Source: Pullulanibacillus pueri
GTDB lineage: Bacteria > Bacillota > Bacilli > Bacillales > Sporolactobacillaceae
Reading direction: 5' to 3'
NCBI RefSeq assembly: GCF_014639255.1
Contig: NZ_BMFV01000034.1
Span: forward strand, 1-53,418
Length of the DNA stretch: 53,418 nt
The notes beneath the pieces are model-generated. The model searched no databases, had not been told where the DNA came from, and saw only the letters and a list, made by a program, of their open reading frames with translations. Position 1 is the first letter of the stretch, and each line of letters begins with the position of its first letter. A program made the translations under genes and the position numbers. Below are positions 9,112 through 16,746 of the stretch, in pieces.

Positions 9112-10092
9112 ATGGAACAAGGACAACTCTTAAATCATTTATTTGAACGACTTGATCAATCAGCAACACTATTGGAGAAGGAAGAGGAAATCTCTTATCT
9201 TGAGGCACTTTGTTTAACGGTGGATAATATATGTAATGGAGAGATTAAGCAGGAGATACTTAAGGATCAACTCACTCCAATATACGATGCGTTTTTTATT
9301 GAGGGAATGACGGCAGAGGACGTACGCAAAGCGTTTCAGTTAGCTCTACTCAAAGGGATGAAGCAAGCGTCACAGCCACAACATCAAATGACACCGGATG
9401 GGATTGCCTTATTTATCAGTTATTTAATGGATAAACTCGAGCTCCCTGAGGCCTACAGCCTTTTAGATCCTGCGATAGGGACGGCAAATTTAATGACAAC
9501 AGTCATGAATCATGTGCAAAATAAACCAAAGCTCGCCATGGGTGTTGAAATCGATGATTTATTGATCAATCTGGCCCATGCAAACATAAACCTACAACAA
9601 CAGGAAATTGAACTTTTTCATCAAGATGCTTTACGGCCCTTAATGATGAGTCCTATTGATGTGATCATTACAGATTTACCCGTGGGTACTTACTATAATA
9701 AAGAGATTGCCAAAGGTTTTCGAGTAGGAAAGGGTGAAGAGCCTTTCAGTCACTTTTTGTTGATTGAACAAGCTCTAAATTATTTAAAACCAGCAGGGTA
9801 TTTTATCGGGCTTATTCCCAATCAATTATTTACAGCTGATGTGGAAGGCAGTCTTCATCAATTGATTCGAGATGAGGCGGATATATTGGCCTTTATTGAG
9901 TTGCCAGAGTCTACTTTTAAAGACTCACGGCATGCTAAAAGTATATTAGTGTTACAGAAAAAAGGCGAAGACCGCGTGCAACCTGAAGACGCTTTGCTTG
10001 TTAAATTACCCAGCTTTAAGGATCGTCAAGCAATGGCGAAAATGATTGCTAGAATTGATGCTTGGTTTAGAGAAAAAAACAATAAGGTGTGA
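9112..10092 (+). CDS. ytxK: YtxK-type class I SAM-dependent methyltransferase
   Basis: A 326-aa protein of the N6-adenine-methylase-like YtxK family. The glycine-rich SAM motif is LDPAIGTANLM (near 118), followed by an acidic residue in GVEIDD. The site of the catalytic NPPY motif reads TDLPVG, as in other YtxK proteins, so classical N6-adenine methylation should not be assumed. The ATG at 9112 is chosen because GGAGGGG (9100-9106) precedes it by 5 nt and the length matches the family (about 329 aa). The ackA gene that follows ytxK in B. subtilis is absent. Substrate unknown. Confidence 0.87.
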   Translation: MEQGQLLNHLFERLDQSATLLEKEEEISYLEALCLTVDNICNGEIKQEILKDQLTPIYDAFFIEGMTAEDVRKAFQLALLKGMKQASQPQHQMTPDGIALFISYLMDKLELPEAYSLLDPAIGTANLMTTVMNHVQNKPKLAMGVEIDDLLINLAHANINLQQQEIELFHQDALRPLMMSPIDVIITDLPVGTYYNKEIAKGFRVGKGEEPFSHFLLIEQALNYLKPAGYFIGLIPNQLFTADVEGSLHQLIRDEADILAFIELPESTFKDSRHAKSILVLQKKGEDRVQPEDALLVKLPSFKDRQAMAKMIARIDAWFREKNNKV

Positions 10093-10144
10093 AGCTGTTA
10101 TTCAGCCTCCATTACGGTATATTTTAGTGATGATGGACAGAAGC

Positions 10145-10150
10145 TATAAT
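10145..10150 (+). promoter_or_regulatory. Possible -10 box for the 55-aa gene
   Basis: A consensus TATAAT lies 50 nt before the small gene. The matching -35 (TTTTAG, 17 nt upstream) is poor, so this is only a candidate. Confidence 0.3.
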
Positions 10151-10200
10151 GAAAAGTTAAATTGACGGTGCTTTTCATATTTGTAAAGGGGGCTTCTGGA

Positions 10201-10368
10201 ATGGCTGATAAAATACAGTGGACAAATGAAGAAGAGAACGAGAAATTAGCGCTTCAATATTTGAATGAATCGTATGCGAGTGGTGTCGTTGATAATTTTA
10301 TGGCCACGTACAATGTCTTTGAAGGAAAAAAGCTATCCGAAAAGAAAAACGATGGGGACAAAAAGTAA
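10201..10368 (+). CDS. Small acidic/basic hypothetical protein (55 aa)
   Basis: I do not recognise this family. It is preceded by a strong Shine-Dalgarno AAAGGGGG (10185-10192) at 8-nt spacing from the ATG, which supports real translation. The protein has an acidic N-terminal half (TNEEENEKLALQYLNESY), a short central segment VVDNFMATYNVFEG and a lysine-rich tail ending KKNDGDKK. It has no membrane helix or cysteine. It appears monocistronic, with a possible terminator after it. A small conserved sporulation or stress protein is possible, but nothing in the sequence shows it. Confidence 0.6.
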   Translation: MADKIQWTNEEENEKLALQYLNESYASGVVDNFMATYNVFEGKKLSEKKNDGDKK

Positions 10369-10383
10369 GATAGCTTAACTTTT

Positions 10384-10436
10384 AGAGGGTTTCCCAAAAG
10401 CCTAATGGTTGTTGAGGACACCCTCTCTCTTTTTGA
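10384..10436 (+). terminator. Probable terminator of the 55-aa gene
   Basis: The stem AGAGGGT/ACCCTCT has a long loop of about 29 nt and is followed by CTCTTTTT. Confidence 0.5.
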
Positions 10437-10606
10437 GCTTAAATCACATGCCTATAAAAGAGGAATCCACTTCGCTTTACCCGAATCCCAAGTCTCAAGC
10501 CTGATTATTCGTTGCATTGCCAGTGTTTATCTGGCTGGTTATATCGTTGGCCACTTGCAGGTGGTCTTTTGGGGATTATTTGACATAAAGGGGTAACATC
10601 AAGAAG

Positions 10607-10655
10607 AAGTCGTCTCAACCTGTCCCTATTAGGACTTTTGGGGCGACCTCTTTTT
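10607..10655 (+). terminator. Compound hairpin followed by T-run
   Basis: The outer stem AAGTCGTCTCAA pairs with TTGGGGCGACCT, with one mismatch and several G.U pairs. The inner stem is GTCC/GGAC. TTTTT follows. No gene ends just before it, so which transcript it terminates is unclear. Confidence 0.6.
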
Positions 10656-10755
10656 ATATTTAAGGGCCTCATAACTAAATATTTTTGCTTACTCCTTTCT
10701 ATGAGTGATAAAATAGATATACTAAAGAAAATGTGAAATAAAGGTAGGGGAAAGG

Positions 10756-11532
10756 ATGCGCCATGTTTTAATAACAGCAGGGACAAAAGGGATTGGTCGG
10801 CGTGTTGCCTTTCAATTTTTGCAGGAAGGCTACTCTGTGACGGTAAACTATCGTAGTGATGACCATGCCAGAGAGGCGCTGATGGAAGAGTGGCAGGATA
10901 ACTCGGATAGACTCCAATTCATCAAAGGTGATGTGTCGAAAGCGGAGGATATTCAAACTCTTTTTGACGAAACCTACTCGCGATTCCATAGAATCGATTG
11001 TTTGGTTCATAATGCAGGTCCTTTTGTCTTTGAAAGAAAAAAAATGACAGATTACACTGATGAAGAATGGCTCAATCTCCTCCACGGGAATTTGAGTGCG
11101 GTTTTTAGGTTAACCAAATTAGTCCTTCCGGTCATGAGACAGCAGAAATTTGGTCGAATTATCACTTATGGATTCCAAAATGCTGGAGATGCACCGGGGT
11201 GGTTACATCGGGGGCCTTTTGCAGCCGCTAAAGTGGGAGTCCTTTCTTTAACCCGGACGATTGCTTTAGAGGAAGCAGAATATGGCATTACAGCTAATAT
11301 GATTTGTCCAGGAATTATTCAGAATGATATGAAGGAAGTAGGTATTGACTATGCAGAAGCTCATAGTCAGAATCGAACCCCATTAGGAAGATCAGTATCA
11401 GGGGAAGATATTGCCCGGGCAATTGTATTTTTATGTCAAAAAGAATCAGAGATGATTACAGGGACAGCCTTAGATTTAACAGGCGCTGTTGATGTTATTA
11501 ATCGTTTTCGGAACAATTATGATAATCAGTAA
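10756..11532 (+). CDS. ytkK: SDR-family protein YtkK-like, catalytic residues absent
   Basis: A 258-aa Rossmann-fold short-chain dehydrogenase/reductase relative. The cofactor motif TAGTKGIG (7-14), the GDV acidic/adenine contact (58-60) and NAG (86-88) are present, so nucleotide binding is likely. The YxxxK site reads F155-A-A-A-K159, and position 142, where SDRs normally carry the catalytic Ser, is Asn. Classical hydride transfer is therefore doubtful. In B. subtilis the homologue lies near ytkL and ytoI. Start chosen at ATG 10756. Function unknown. Confidence 0.8.
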   Translation: MRHVLITAGTKGIGRRVAFQFLQEGYSVTVNYRSDDHAREALMEEWQDNSDRLQFIKGDVSKAEDIQTLFDETYSRFHRIDCLVHNAGPFVFERKKMTDYTDEEWLNLLHGNLSAVFRLTKLVLPVMRQQKFGRIITYGFQNAGDAPGWLHRGPFAAAKVGVLSLTRTIALEEAEYGITANMICPGIIQNDMKEVGIDYAEAHSQNRTPLGRSVSGEDIARAIVFLCQKESEMITGTALDLTGAVDVINRFRNNYDNQ

Positions 11533-11651
11533 AGTGAATCTATTTGTGGCACTCTTGATTATTTTATGAAATTGGCGTAGATTACATAATTGTAAGGGTT
11601 TTCATCAATAAACTATATTAGACAAACATAACATTAGAGGGGGCTATTACC

Positions 11652-12776
11652 ATGCGCATCGGGATACCAAGAGAAATAAAAAACAATGAGAACCGTGTGG
11701 CCATTACACCTGCGGGAGTTGTTCATTTGATAGAGGCAGGGCACGAAGTTTATATAGAAACAGAAGCAGGAATGGGCTCTGGTTTTACCGATCAACACTA
11801 TAGAGAAGCAGGTGCGATCCTCGTTCCATCAGCTGAAGAAGCATGGGCGACTGACATGGTGATGAAGGTGAAAGAACCACTCCCTGAGGAGTATCATTAT
11901 TTTTATGAAGGTCTTATTTTATTTACTTATCTACATTTAGCGCCTGAACCTGAATTAACAAAGGCTTTAACGGACCATAAGGTGGTTGCTATTGCTTATG
12001 AGACCGTGCAGCTGGAAGATGGTTCTTTACCTTTATTAACGCCTATGAGTGAAGTCGCTGGGCGAATGGCTACACAAATAGGTGCCCAGTTTTTAGAGAA
12101 AATCAATGGAGGAAAAGGGATTCTACTAGGTGGAGTGCCAGGAGTTAAGCGCGGGAAAGTGACCGTTATTGGCGGTGGTATTGTCGGAACGAATGCGGCA
12201 AAAATTGCTGTTGGACTAGGAGCCGACGTCACGATTTTGGATTTAAACCCGAAGCGACTTCGGCAGTTGGATGATATTTTTGGGCATTCGATTAACACCT
12301 TAATTTCTAATCCTTTAAATATAGCGGAGGCTGTTGCAGAATCAGATCTGGTCATAGGAGCTGTATTGATTCCAGGAGCCAAAGCGCCACGACTTGTTAC
12401 TGAAGAAATGGTTATGGCTATGCAAGAAGGATCCGTTATTGTTGATGTCGCCATAGATCAGGGAGGCATTTTTGAAACGACTGATCATATTACGACACAT
12501 GATGACCCTACCTATCTTAAACACGGTGTTGTGCATTATGCGGTGGCTAATATGCCTGGTGCAGTCCCAAGAACCTCTACTATAGCACTTACGAATGTGA
12601 CGGTGCCTTATGCCATTCAAATCGCTTCGTTAGGTTATAAAGAAGCGTGCTCGAGGAACAAGGCTTTATTGAAGGGGATTAATACTTTAGACGGTTATGT
12701 CACTTATAAAGCTGTTGCAGATACGCATGGTTTAGTTTATAAAGAGGCCGAAGCGCTTATTAAACAGCATATTTAA
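11652..12776 (+). CDS. ald: Alanine dehydrogenase
   Basis: NAD-dependent oxidative deamination of L-alanine to pyruvate and ammonia, used for alanine catabolism and important in sporulation. The N-terminus MRIGIPREIKNNENRVAITP is diagnostic, including the Arg/Lys that bind pyruvate. The nucleotide-binding GGGIVGTNAAKIA motif lies near 172-184. The protein is 374 aa, close to the B. subtilis 378. The Shine-Dalgarno is AGAGGGGG. It is monocistronic with a terminator at 12817. In B. subtilis ald is activated by AdeR; no adeR gene is next to it here. Confidence 0.96.
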   Translation: MRIGIPREIKNNENRVAITPAGVVHLIEAGHEVYIETEAGMGSGFTDQHYREAGAILVPSAEEAWATDMVMKVKEPLPEEYHYFYEGLILFTYLHLAPEPELTKALTDHKVVAIAYETVQLEDGSLPLLTPMSEVAGRMATQIGAQFLEKINGGKGILLGGVPGVKRGKVTVIGGGIVGTNAAKIAVGLGADVTILDLNPKRLRQLDDIFGHSINTLISNPLNIAEAVAESDLVIGAVLIPGAKAPRLVTEEMVMAMQEGSVIVDVAIDQGGIFETTDHITTHDDPTYLKHGVVHYAVANMPGAVPRTSTIALTNVTVPYAIQIASLGYKEACSRNKALLKGINTLDGYVTYKAVADTHGLVYKEAEALIKQHI

Positions 12777-12816
12777 TTCCTCTTATTTTTGAGAAGAAAA
12801 GCTTAAGTGGTGCAAG

Positions 12817-12862
12817 AAAAAACAGGCTGTCCGATTATTTAAACGGGCAACCTGTTTTCGTT
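12817..12862 (+). terminator. Intrinsic terminator of ald
   Basis: AAACAGG/CCTGTTT with an inner CCG/CGG pairing is followed by TTTCGTTT. The inverse sequence is A-rich, so it may also serve transcripts from the opposite strand. Confidence 0.7.
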
Positions 12863-12952
12863 TATACTATAAAGTAAATCTAAAAAATTTCCTCATGACC
12901 TTATCAAGGACTAGTCACTCTGTCTCCAGGTTTTTGAGATTAACACCGTGGG

Positions 12953-14053
12953 TTATTCAATAATTTGAAGTTCTTTAGGATACTTCGTTAAACATTCAGG
13001 ACCATTTTCGCCAATATAGACATCATCTTCAATCCGAACGCCACCAATGTCAGGGACATAAATACCGGGTTCTATTGTGAAGACCATTCCTGTTTTTAAA
13101 TGATTGGTGTTATCAGAACTCATAGATGGTGCTTCGTGAATGCCCAATCCTAGCCCGTGACCGATGCGATGAGTGAAATACTTCCCATAGCCGGCCTGGT
13201 CGATAATTTGGCGTGCCGTTCGATCAACATCTCCGATAATGGCACCGTTTTGAGCTGCAGCGATAGCCGCTTCCTCGGCTTGCAAAACAGTGTCATAGAT
13301 TTTTCTTTGCTCATCAGAAGCATGCTTATAAACAAAGGTCCGGGTAATGTCAGAACAATAGCCATCAACGATAACACCCAGATCAAACAGGACAAAGTCA
13401 CCTTCGCGAATTTGACGATCGCCAGGATTTCCGTGAGGCGCAGCGCTTTTATCCCCTGCAAGAACAGTAGTGGCGAAGGACATGCCCTCACAGCCTCTTT
13501 TCTTTAGCTCATATTCAATTTCAGCGATAAGTGCCTGTTCCGTTTTCCCTTTTTTAATGGCTCCTGCCCCAACGCTTATAGCAAAATCAGCAAGCTCTGC
13601 TGCTTTTCGCAGGCTTTTTAATTCCTGCTCGTCTTTAATGTTTCGAAGCTGATCGACACCAGGTTCTGCGGGATAGAATTGAAGATTTTCTGCACATGCC
13701 TTGAGATTCAGTCCATGGCGATACGGCAACGTGTTCATTTCAATAGCAGCCTTTAGTGATTCTCCTTCTATCCGCTCTTGAATGCGCCTAATAACAGGAG
13801 TCCAAGGATTTTCATGATCTTCATAGCCGATAATGTCATATTGCCAACCCGCTTGCTCTGCCTGGCTTTTCTCCATATTTGGACACACTAGGAAAGGGTC
13901 TTGATGTGGAAAGACAACTAATCCTAGTAAGCGTTCGTGTGGATCGCACATAAAGTTTGTAAAATAAAAAACATTTTTAGGTTCGGATAAAAATGTAAAC
14001 GCATATTGCTTTTCAATTAACCAATTTTTTAACTGACTTAAACGATGAGTCAA
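12953..14053 (-). CDS. M24 Xaa-Pro dipeptidase/aminopeptidase
   Basis: A cytosolic metallopeptidase that releases N-terminal residues before proline. It has a creatinase-like N-terminal domain (about 1-130) and a pita-bread M24 domain. The metal ligands are visible as DLG and DITRTF (two Asp), HRIGHGLGLGIHE (His), EPG (Glu) and VRIEDD (Glu). The TTG at 14053 is preferred over a far-upstream ATG at 14224 because GGGGTGA lies 7 nt before it. The resulting 366 aa equals the YkvY/YqhT size, and the upstream 57 residues look random. It is transcribed divergently from the PspA module. Confidence 0.88.
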   Translation of the reverse strand: MTHRLSQLKNWLIEKQYAFTFLSEPKNVFYFTNFMCDPHERLLGLVVFPHQDPFLVCPNMEKSQAEQAGWQYDIIGYEDHENPWTPVIRRIQERIEGESLKAAIEMNTLPYRHGLNLKACAENLQFYPAEPGVDQLRNIKDEQELKSLRKAAELADFAISVGAGAIKKGKTEQALIAEIEYELKKRGCEGMSFATTVLAGDKSAAPHGNPGDRQIREGDFVLFDLGVIVDGYCSDITRTFVYKHASDEQRKIYDTVLQAEEAAIAAAQNGAIIGDVDRTARQIIDQAGYGKYFTHRIGHGLGLGIHEAPSMSSDNTNHLKTGMVFTIEPGIYVPDIGGVRIEDDVYIGENGPECLTKYPKELQIIE

Positions 14054-14159
14054 GCCCCAGTCACCCCATTTTTTTGATATATTATTCACTTTATCATAAA
14101 TATAAAAGGAAAAGGAATGATTTGAATTGGAACCTTTGGCCAAGAAATTCTCGTTCTTT

Positions 14160-14186
14160 TGAAACCAATGCAGGGTGTTATTCGTA
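14160..14186 (+). promoter_or_regulatory. ECF sigma-W-type promoter of the PspA module
   Basis: TGAAAC (14160-14165), a 17-nt spacer and CGTA (14183-14186) match the B. subtilis sigma-W consensus. The predicted start is near 14192, about 30 nt before the first gene. B. subtilis pspA is itself a sigma-W regulon member, which makes the match biologically sensible. Confidence 0.7.
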
Positions 14187-14223
14187 AATATGAGTACAAT
14201 GGATAAAGAATAGAGGTGGTACA

Positions 14224-14736
14224 ATGGGGATTTTTAGGCGCCTCAAAAATCTTAAATCCCAAAAAACGGGACCAGAAATAGAAAAGCGGACACTCATGAA
14301 CCTTCGGGTTGGCGATATGGTCACCTATGAATTAGAGGATTTTGAAGTTGTTGGGAAAATTATTTTTAATGACCATGGTTTTCAATGGTTTGAATACCAA
14401 CTGGAGAATCCAGATCATACGCTATGGCTTTCTGTTGAACTGGATGATGAATTGGAACTTGGCGTGTATCATAAAGTCAAACATACATTTACCGAGCCCA
14501 TCCCTCATCGTATCGAATATGATGGTATCGTCTATACTCTTGACGAGAAGGGGACGGCTAATGTCTCTGGTCAAGGAAGAAATAATAACTTGAGCGGGCA
14601 AATGGTGCGTTACTTCGATTTTTGTGACGATGAAGAAGAAGCCTTTTTATCCATTGAAATATGGGGCGGAGAAATTGAAGCCAGTCAAGGTCATATAGCT
14701 CATGACTATGACTTTAATATTATTGCAGGTAGCTAA
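14224..14736 (+). CDS. DUF4178-domain protein (PspA-module)
   Basis: A 170-aa soluble protein with the DUF4178 pattern: LRVGDMVTYELEDFEVVGKI (27-46), then WFEYQLE and a beta-rich C-terminal half with VRYFDFCD and ISIEIWGGE-like strands. There is no signal or membrane helix. DUF4178 recurs beside PspA, DUF350 and spermidine-synthase-like genes in bacterial genomes; its biochemical role is not known. GAGGTGG precedes the ATG. It is the first gene after the sigma-W-type promoter and is spaced 20 nt from pspA. Confidence 0.8.
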   Translation: MGIFRRLKNLKSQKTGPEIEKRTLMNLRVGDMVTYELEDFEVVGKIIFNDHGFQWFEYQLENPDHTLWLSVELDDELELGVYHKVKHTFTEPIPHRIEYDGIVYTLDEKGTANVSGQGRNNNLSGQMVRYFDFCDDEEEAFLSIEIWGGEIEASQGHIAHDYDFNIIAGS

Positions 14737-14756
14737 TTTTAAGGAGGAATATGCGG

Positions 14757-15425
14757 ATGTTTAAAATGTTCAAACGTGTCAAAACCATTATGTCTTCGGA
14801 ACTCAATGCCTTATTAGATAAGGCAGAAGATCCTGTGAAAATGCTCGACCAATTTATGAGAGATATGGCAGAAGACATTCGAGAAGTTGAAACTGCGGTA
14901 GCGAAACAAATGGCAAACGAGAAAATGCTTTATAAGAAATATACGGATGCTGAGAAGCTTGTAGAAAAACGTGAAGCTCAAGCCGTCAAGGCTTTAGAGG
15001 CTGGCAATGAAGATTTAGCAAGAAGAGCTTTAGAAGATAAAAAATTGCATGACAGTCAAGCGCAAACCTTGAAAGAATCTTGGGAGCGGGCTAAGGCTGA
15101 TGCTGCCGATTTGAAGGCAAAACTTCAAGACATGAAAAATGAATATCAGGAAATGGATCTTAAAAGGGATTCCCTAAAAGCGCGTGCTGAGGCAGCCAAA
15201 ACAAAAACGAAGATTAACCGTAGTATGTCAGCTATAGGTTCGGATGCCTCTAAACAAGGCTTTGAAAGAATGGAAGAAAAAGTGCTTCGCTATGAAGCCG
15301 AGGCAGAAACAAGTGAAGATTTGCGCTCGGAAAATCGAAGTCTAGACGATGAATTTGAAGCATTAGAAACAAAAAGTGATGTTGATCTAGAACTGGAAGA
15401 GCTTAAGAAAAAGTTAGGGAAATAA
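14757..15425 (+). CDS. pspA: PspA/IM30 family membrane-stress protein
   Basis: An ESCRT-III-like peripheral membrane protein that oligomerises on damaged cytoplasmic membrane. It is 222 aa and almost entirely helical. The amphipathic N-terminus MFKMFKRVKTIMSSELNALL precedes the family signature EDPVKMLDQFMRDM, then long heptad coiled coils and a Glu-rich end. AAGGAGG (14741-14747) is 9 nt before the ATG at 14757 and only 3 nt before the in-frame ATG at 14751, so 14757 is chosen. Second gene of the putative sigma-W operon. Confidence 0.93.
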   Translation: MFKMFKRVKTIMSSELNALLDKAEDPVKMLDQFMRDMAEDIREVETAVAKQMANEKMLYKKYTDAEKLVEKREAQAVKALEAGNEDLARRALEDKKLHDSQAQTLKESWERAKADAADLKAKLQDMKNEYQEMDLKRDSLKARAEAAKTKTKINRSMSAIGSDASKQGFERMEEKVLRYEAEAETSEDLRSENRSLDDEFEALETKSDVDLELEELKKKLGK

Positions 15426-15609
15426 GCACCTCTAGAATATAGGACTCATTGACCAAGAGTGAGGATGACTTAAATTAAGGGGTCAGGGACCACCTGTACA
15501 ACATATAGGACTTATTTTTCATGAAATATGACTATATGAAGTATGAGTGTACTCTGGCCTCTTATGAGTCACCCTCTTTTGTGCTTGCTTGAAATAAGGG
15601 GGTGGATCA
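15426..15609. other. Intergenic gap inside the PspA module
   Basis: This 184-base gap has no gene and no clear terminator. It holds partially complementary arms (GGATGACT near 15462 and GAGTCACCC near 15566). Whether the downstream three genes share the upstream promoter or have their own is not decided by the sequence. Confidence 0.4.
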
Positions 15610-16179
15610 ATGAAAGTGAAAGGCATTGCGATCATACTTTTGCTCACTTTACTTATCTCTGGTTGTTCGGGGTTTGGCCGATCTATTTTAGATGTTATTA
15701 AAGAGAAGTATCAAATGAGTGACACAGTAAAAAGTAGTGTGGATCAAGAGGATACGGCACGACTTTTTACTACAAAGCAATCTATTCAAGAAGTTGAACA
15801 AACATTGAGAAAGGAAATCAAACCAGATCGAGAGTCAAAGCTTGTAAACGATAAACAAGTCCTTGTTTATGATGATTATTTTGTCACCTTAACGAAGGAC
15901 GAGAAGGATCCTAAGCAAACGAATATCGAAGTGGCAACCTATGGTTTTGTTCGTGATAATTATCATCCCAGTTTCTTTGATGGCTTACTGACTTATGCTG
16001 TCCTTAATCACCTCTTTGGGATCAATAATTGGGCGAATCTTCAAAGGCAGCGTTGTGTGACTTCAGGTGGATGCTATCAAGGCTACAATAAATCAGGAAC
16101 CCATTATAAGGGACCAGGATCAACGCCACTGTTTCGATCTTCTCTCTTCCGCGGTGGTGGACCTGGTGAAGGGAAATGA
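15610..16179 (+). CDS. DUF4247 lipoprotein
   Basis: A 189-aa predicted lipoprotein. The N-terminus has two lysines, a hydrophobic stretch and a lipobox LISGC with Cys19 as the lipidated residue, so it should sit on the outer face of the membrane. The rest fits the DUF4247 family and ends in a low-complexity Gly/Ser/Arg-rich tail. It contains a Cys pair in RCVTSGGC. AGGGGGTGG precedes the ATG. It lies between PspA and DUF350, the usual neighbours of this family. Role unknown; a surface sensor or partner of the module is inference. Confidence 0.8.
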   Translation: MKVKGIAIILLLTLLISGCSGFGRSILDVIKEKYQMSDTVKSSVDQEDTARLFTTKQSIQEVEQTLRKEIKPDRESKLVNDKQVLVYDDYFVTLTKDEKDPKQTNIEVATYGFVRDNYHPSFFDGLLTYAVLNHLFGINNWANLQRQRCVTSGGCYQGYNKSGTHYKGPGSTPLFRSSLFRGGGPGEGK

Positions 16180-16292
16180 TTGTTAAGGATTGCAATTAAA
16201 GGCAACAAATGATATTTGACTAATAGCCACTATTTTTCATTGTTCATCAGACGTGTTGTTGATTTATCAGTAAATAAAAAGGAGTGAAGCTT

Positions 16293-16688
16293 GTGAATGC
16301 CTTGCTACTAACACTTTTGTATTTTGTCGTATCCATTGTCGTTGTCCTTATTGGAGTGGGTTTGTTTGGTCTTATTACAACAAAGTATAAAGATTGGGAT
16401 GAGATTGCCGATGGGAACACCGCTGTTGCCCTCTCAGTCGGTGGGAAGATCATCGGTTTATCGATTGTGTTGATGTTTGCGATATTACAAGGGGAAACCG
16501 TAAGTATTACATTGCTTTGGGGAGCTGTGGGTGTTGTTCTCCAAATTGTGATCTATTTTTTATTTGATCTTTTAACTCCCCGATTTTCAGTTCAACAAAA
16601 ACTTAAAGAGGGCAATGTCGCGGTTGGTATTATCTCTTGTTGTGTTTCCCTCGGCTTAGGCTTTGTCATCGGTGCTTCTATCACATAA
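16293..16688 (+). CDS. DUF350 integral membrane protein
   Basis: A 131-aa protein with four predicted membrane helices (about 2-27, 44-65, 70-92 and 108-129). The loops contain KYKDWDEIADGNTAVAL and a matching LKEGNVAVGI, the two-fold repeat typical of DUF350 (YjfL-like). AAGGAG (16279-16284) is 8 nt before the GTG at 16293, which is preferred over the GTG at 16284 that overlaps the Shine-Dalgarno. DUF350 proteins recur with PspA and spermidine-synthase-like genes. Molecular function unknown. Confidence 0.85.
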   Translation: MNALLLTLLYFVVSIVVVLIGVGLFGLITTKYKDWDEIADGNTAVALSVGGKIIGLSIVLMFAILQGETVSITLLWGAVGVVLQIVIYFLFDLLTPRFSVQQKLKEGNVAVGIISCCVSLGLGFVIGASIT

Positions 16689-16746
16689 ATGACCCCAATC
16701 CAATATGAGAAATGTAGCATGATATAACAGAGTAAGGGTGAAAAGC

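Larger units (their letters stand above)
10369..10755. other. Intergenic region with two hairpins
   Basis: It contains a hairpin at 10384-10436 and a longer compound hairpin at 10607-10655. An open frame between them shows no family features and no clear Shine-Dalgarno. Just before the SDR start lies a GGGGAAAGG segment that could serve as its Shine-Dalgarno. Confidence 0.5.

Noticed and set aside
10405..10596. 63-codon open frame
   Set aside because: No Shine-Dalgarno, starts inside a probable terminator and shows no recognisable protein features.
10579..10607. Promoter with consensus TTGACA at 10579
   Set aside because: There is no acceptable -10 box 16-18 nt downstream.
14054..14224. 57-residue N-terminal extension of the Xaa-Pro peptidase
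   Set aside because: It would cover the putative sigma-W promoter, lacks family similarity, and a Shine-Dalgarno is present before the internal TTG at 14053.
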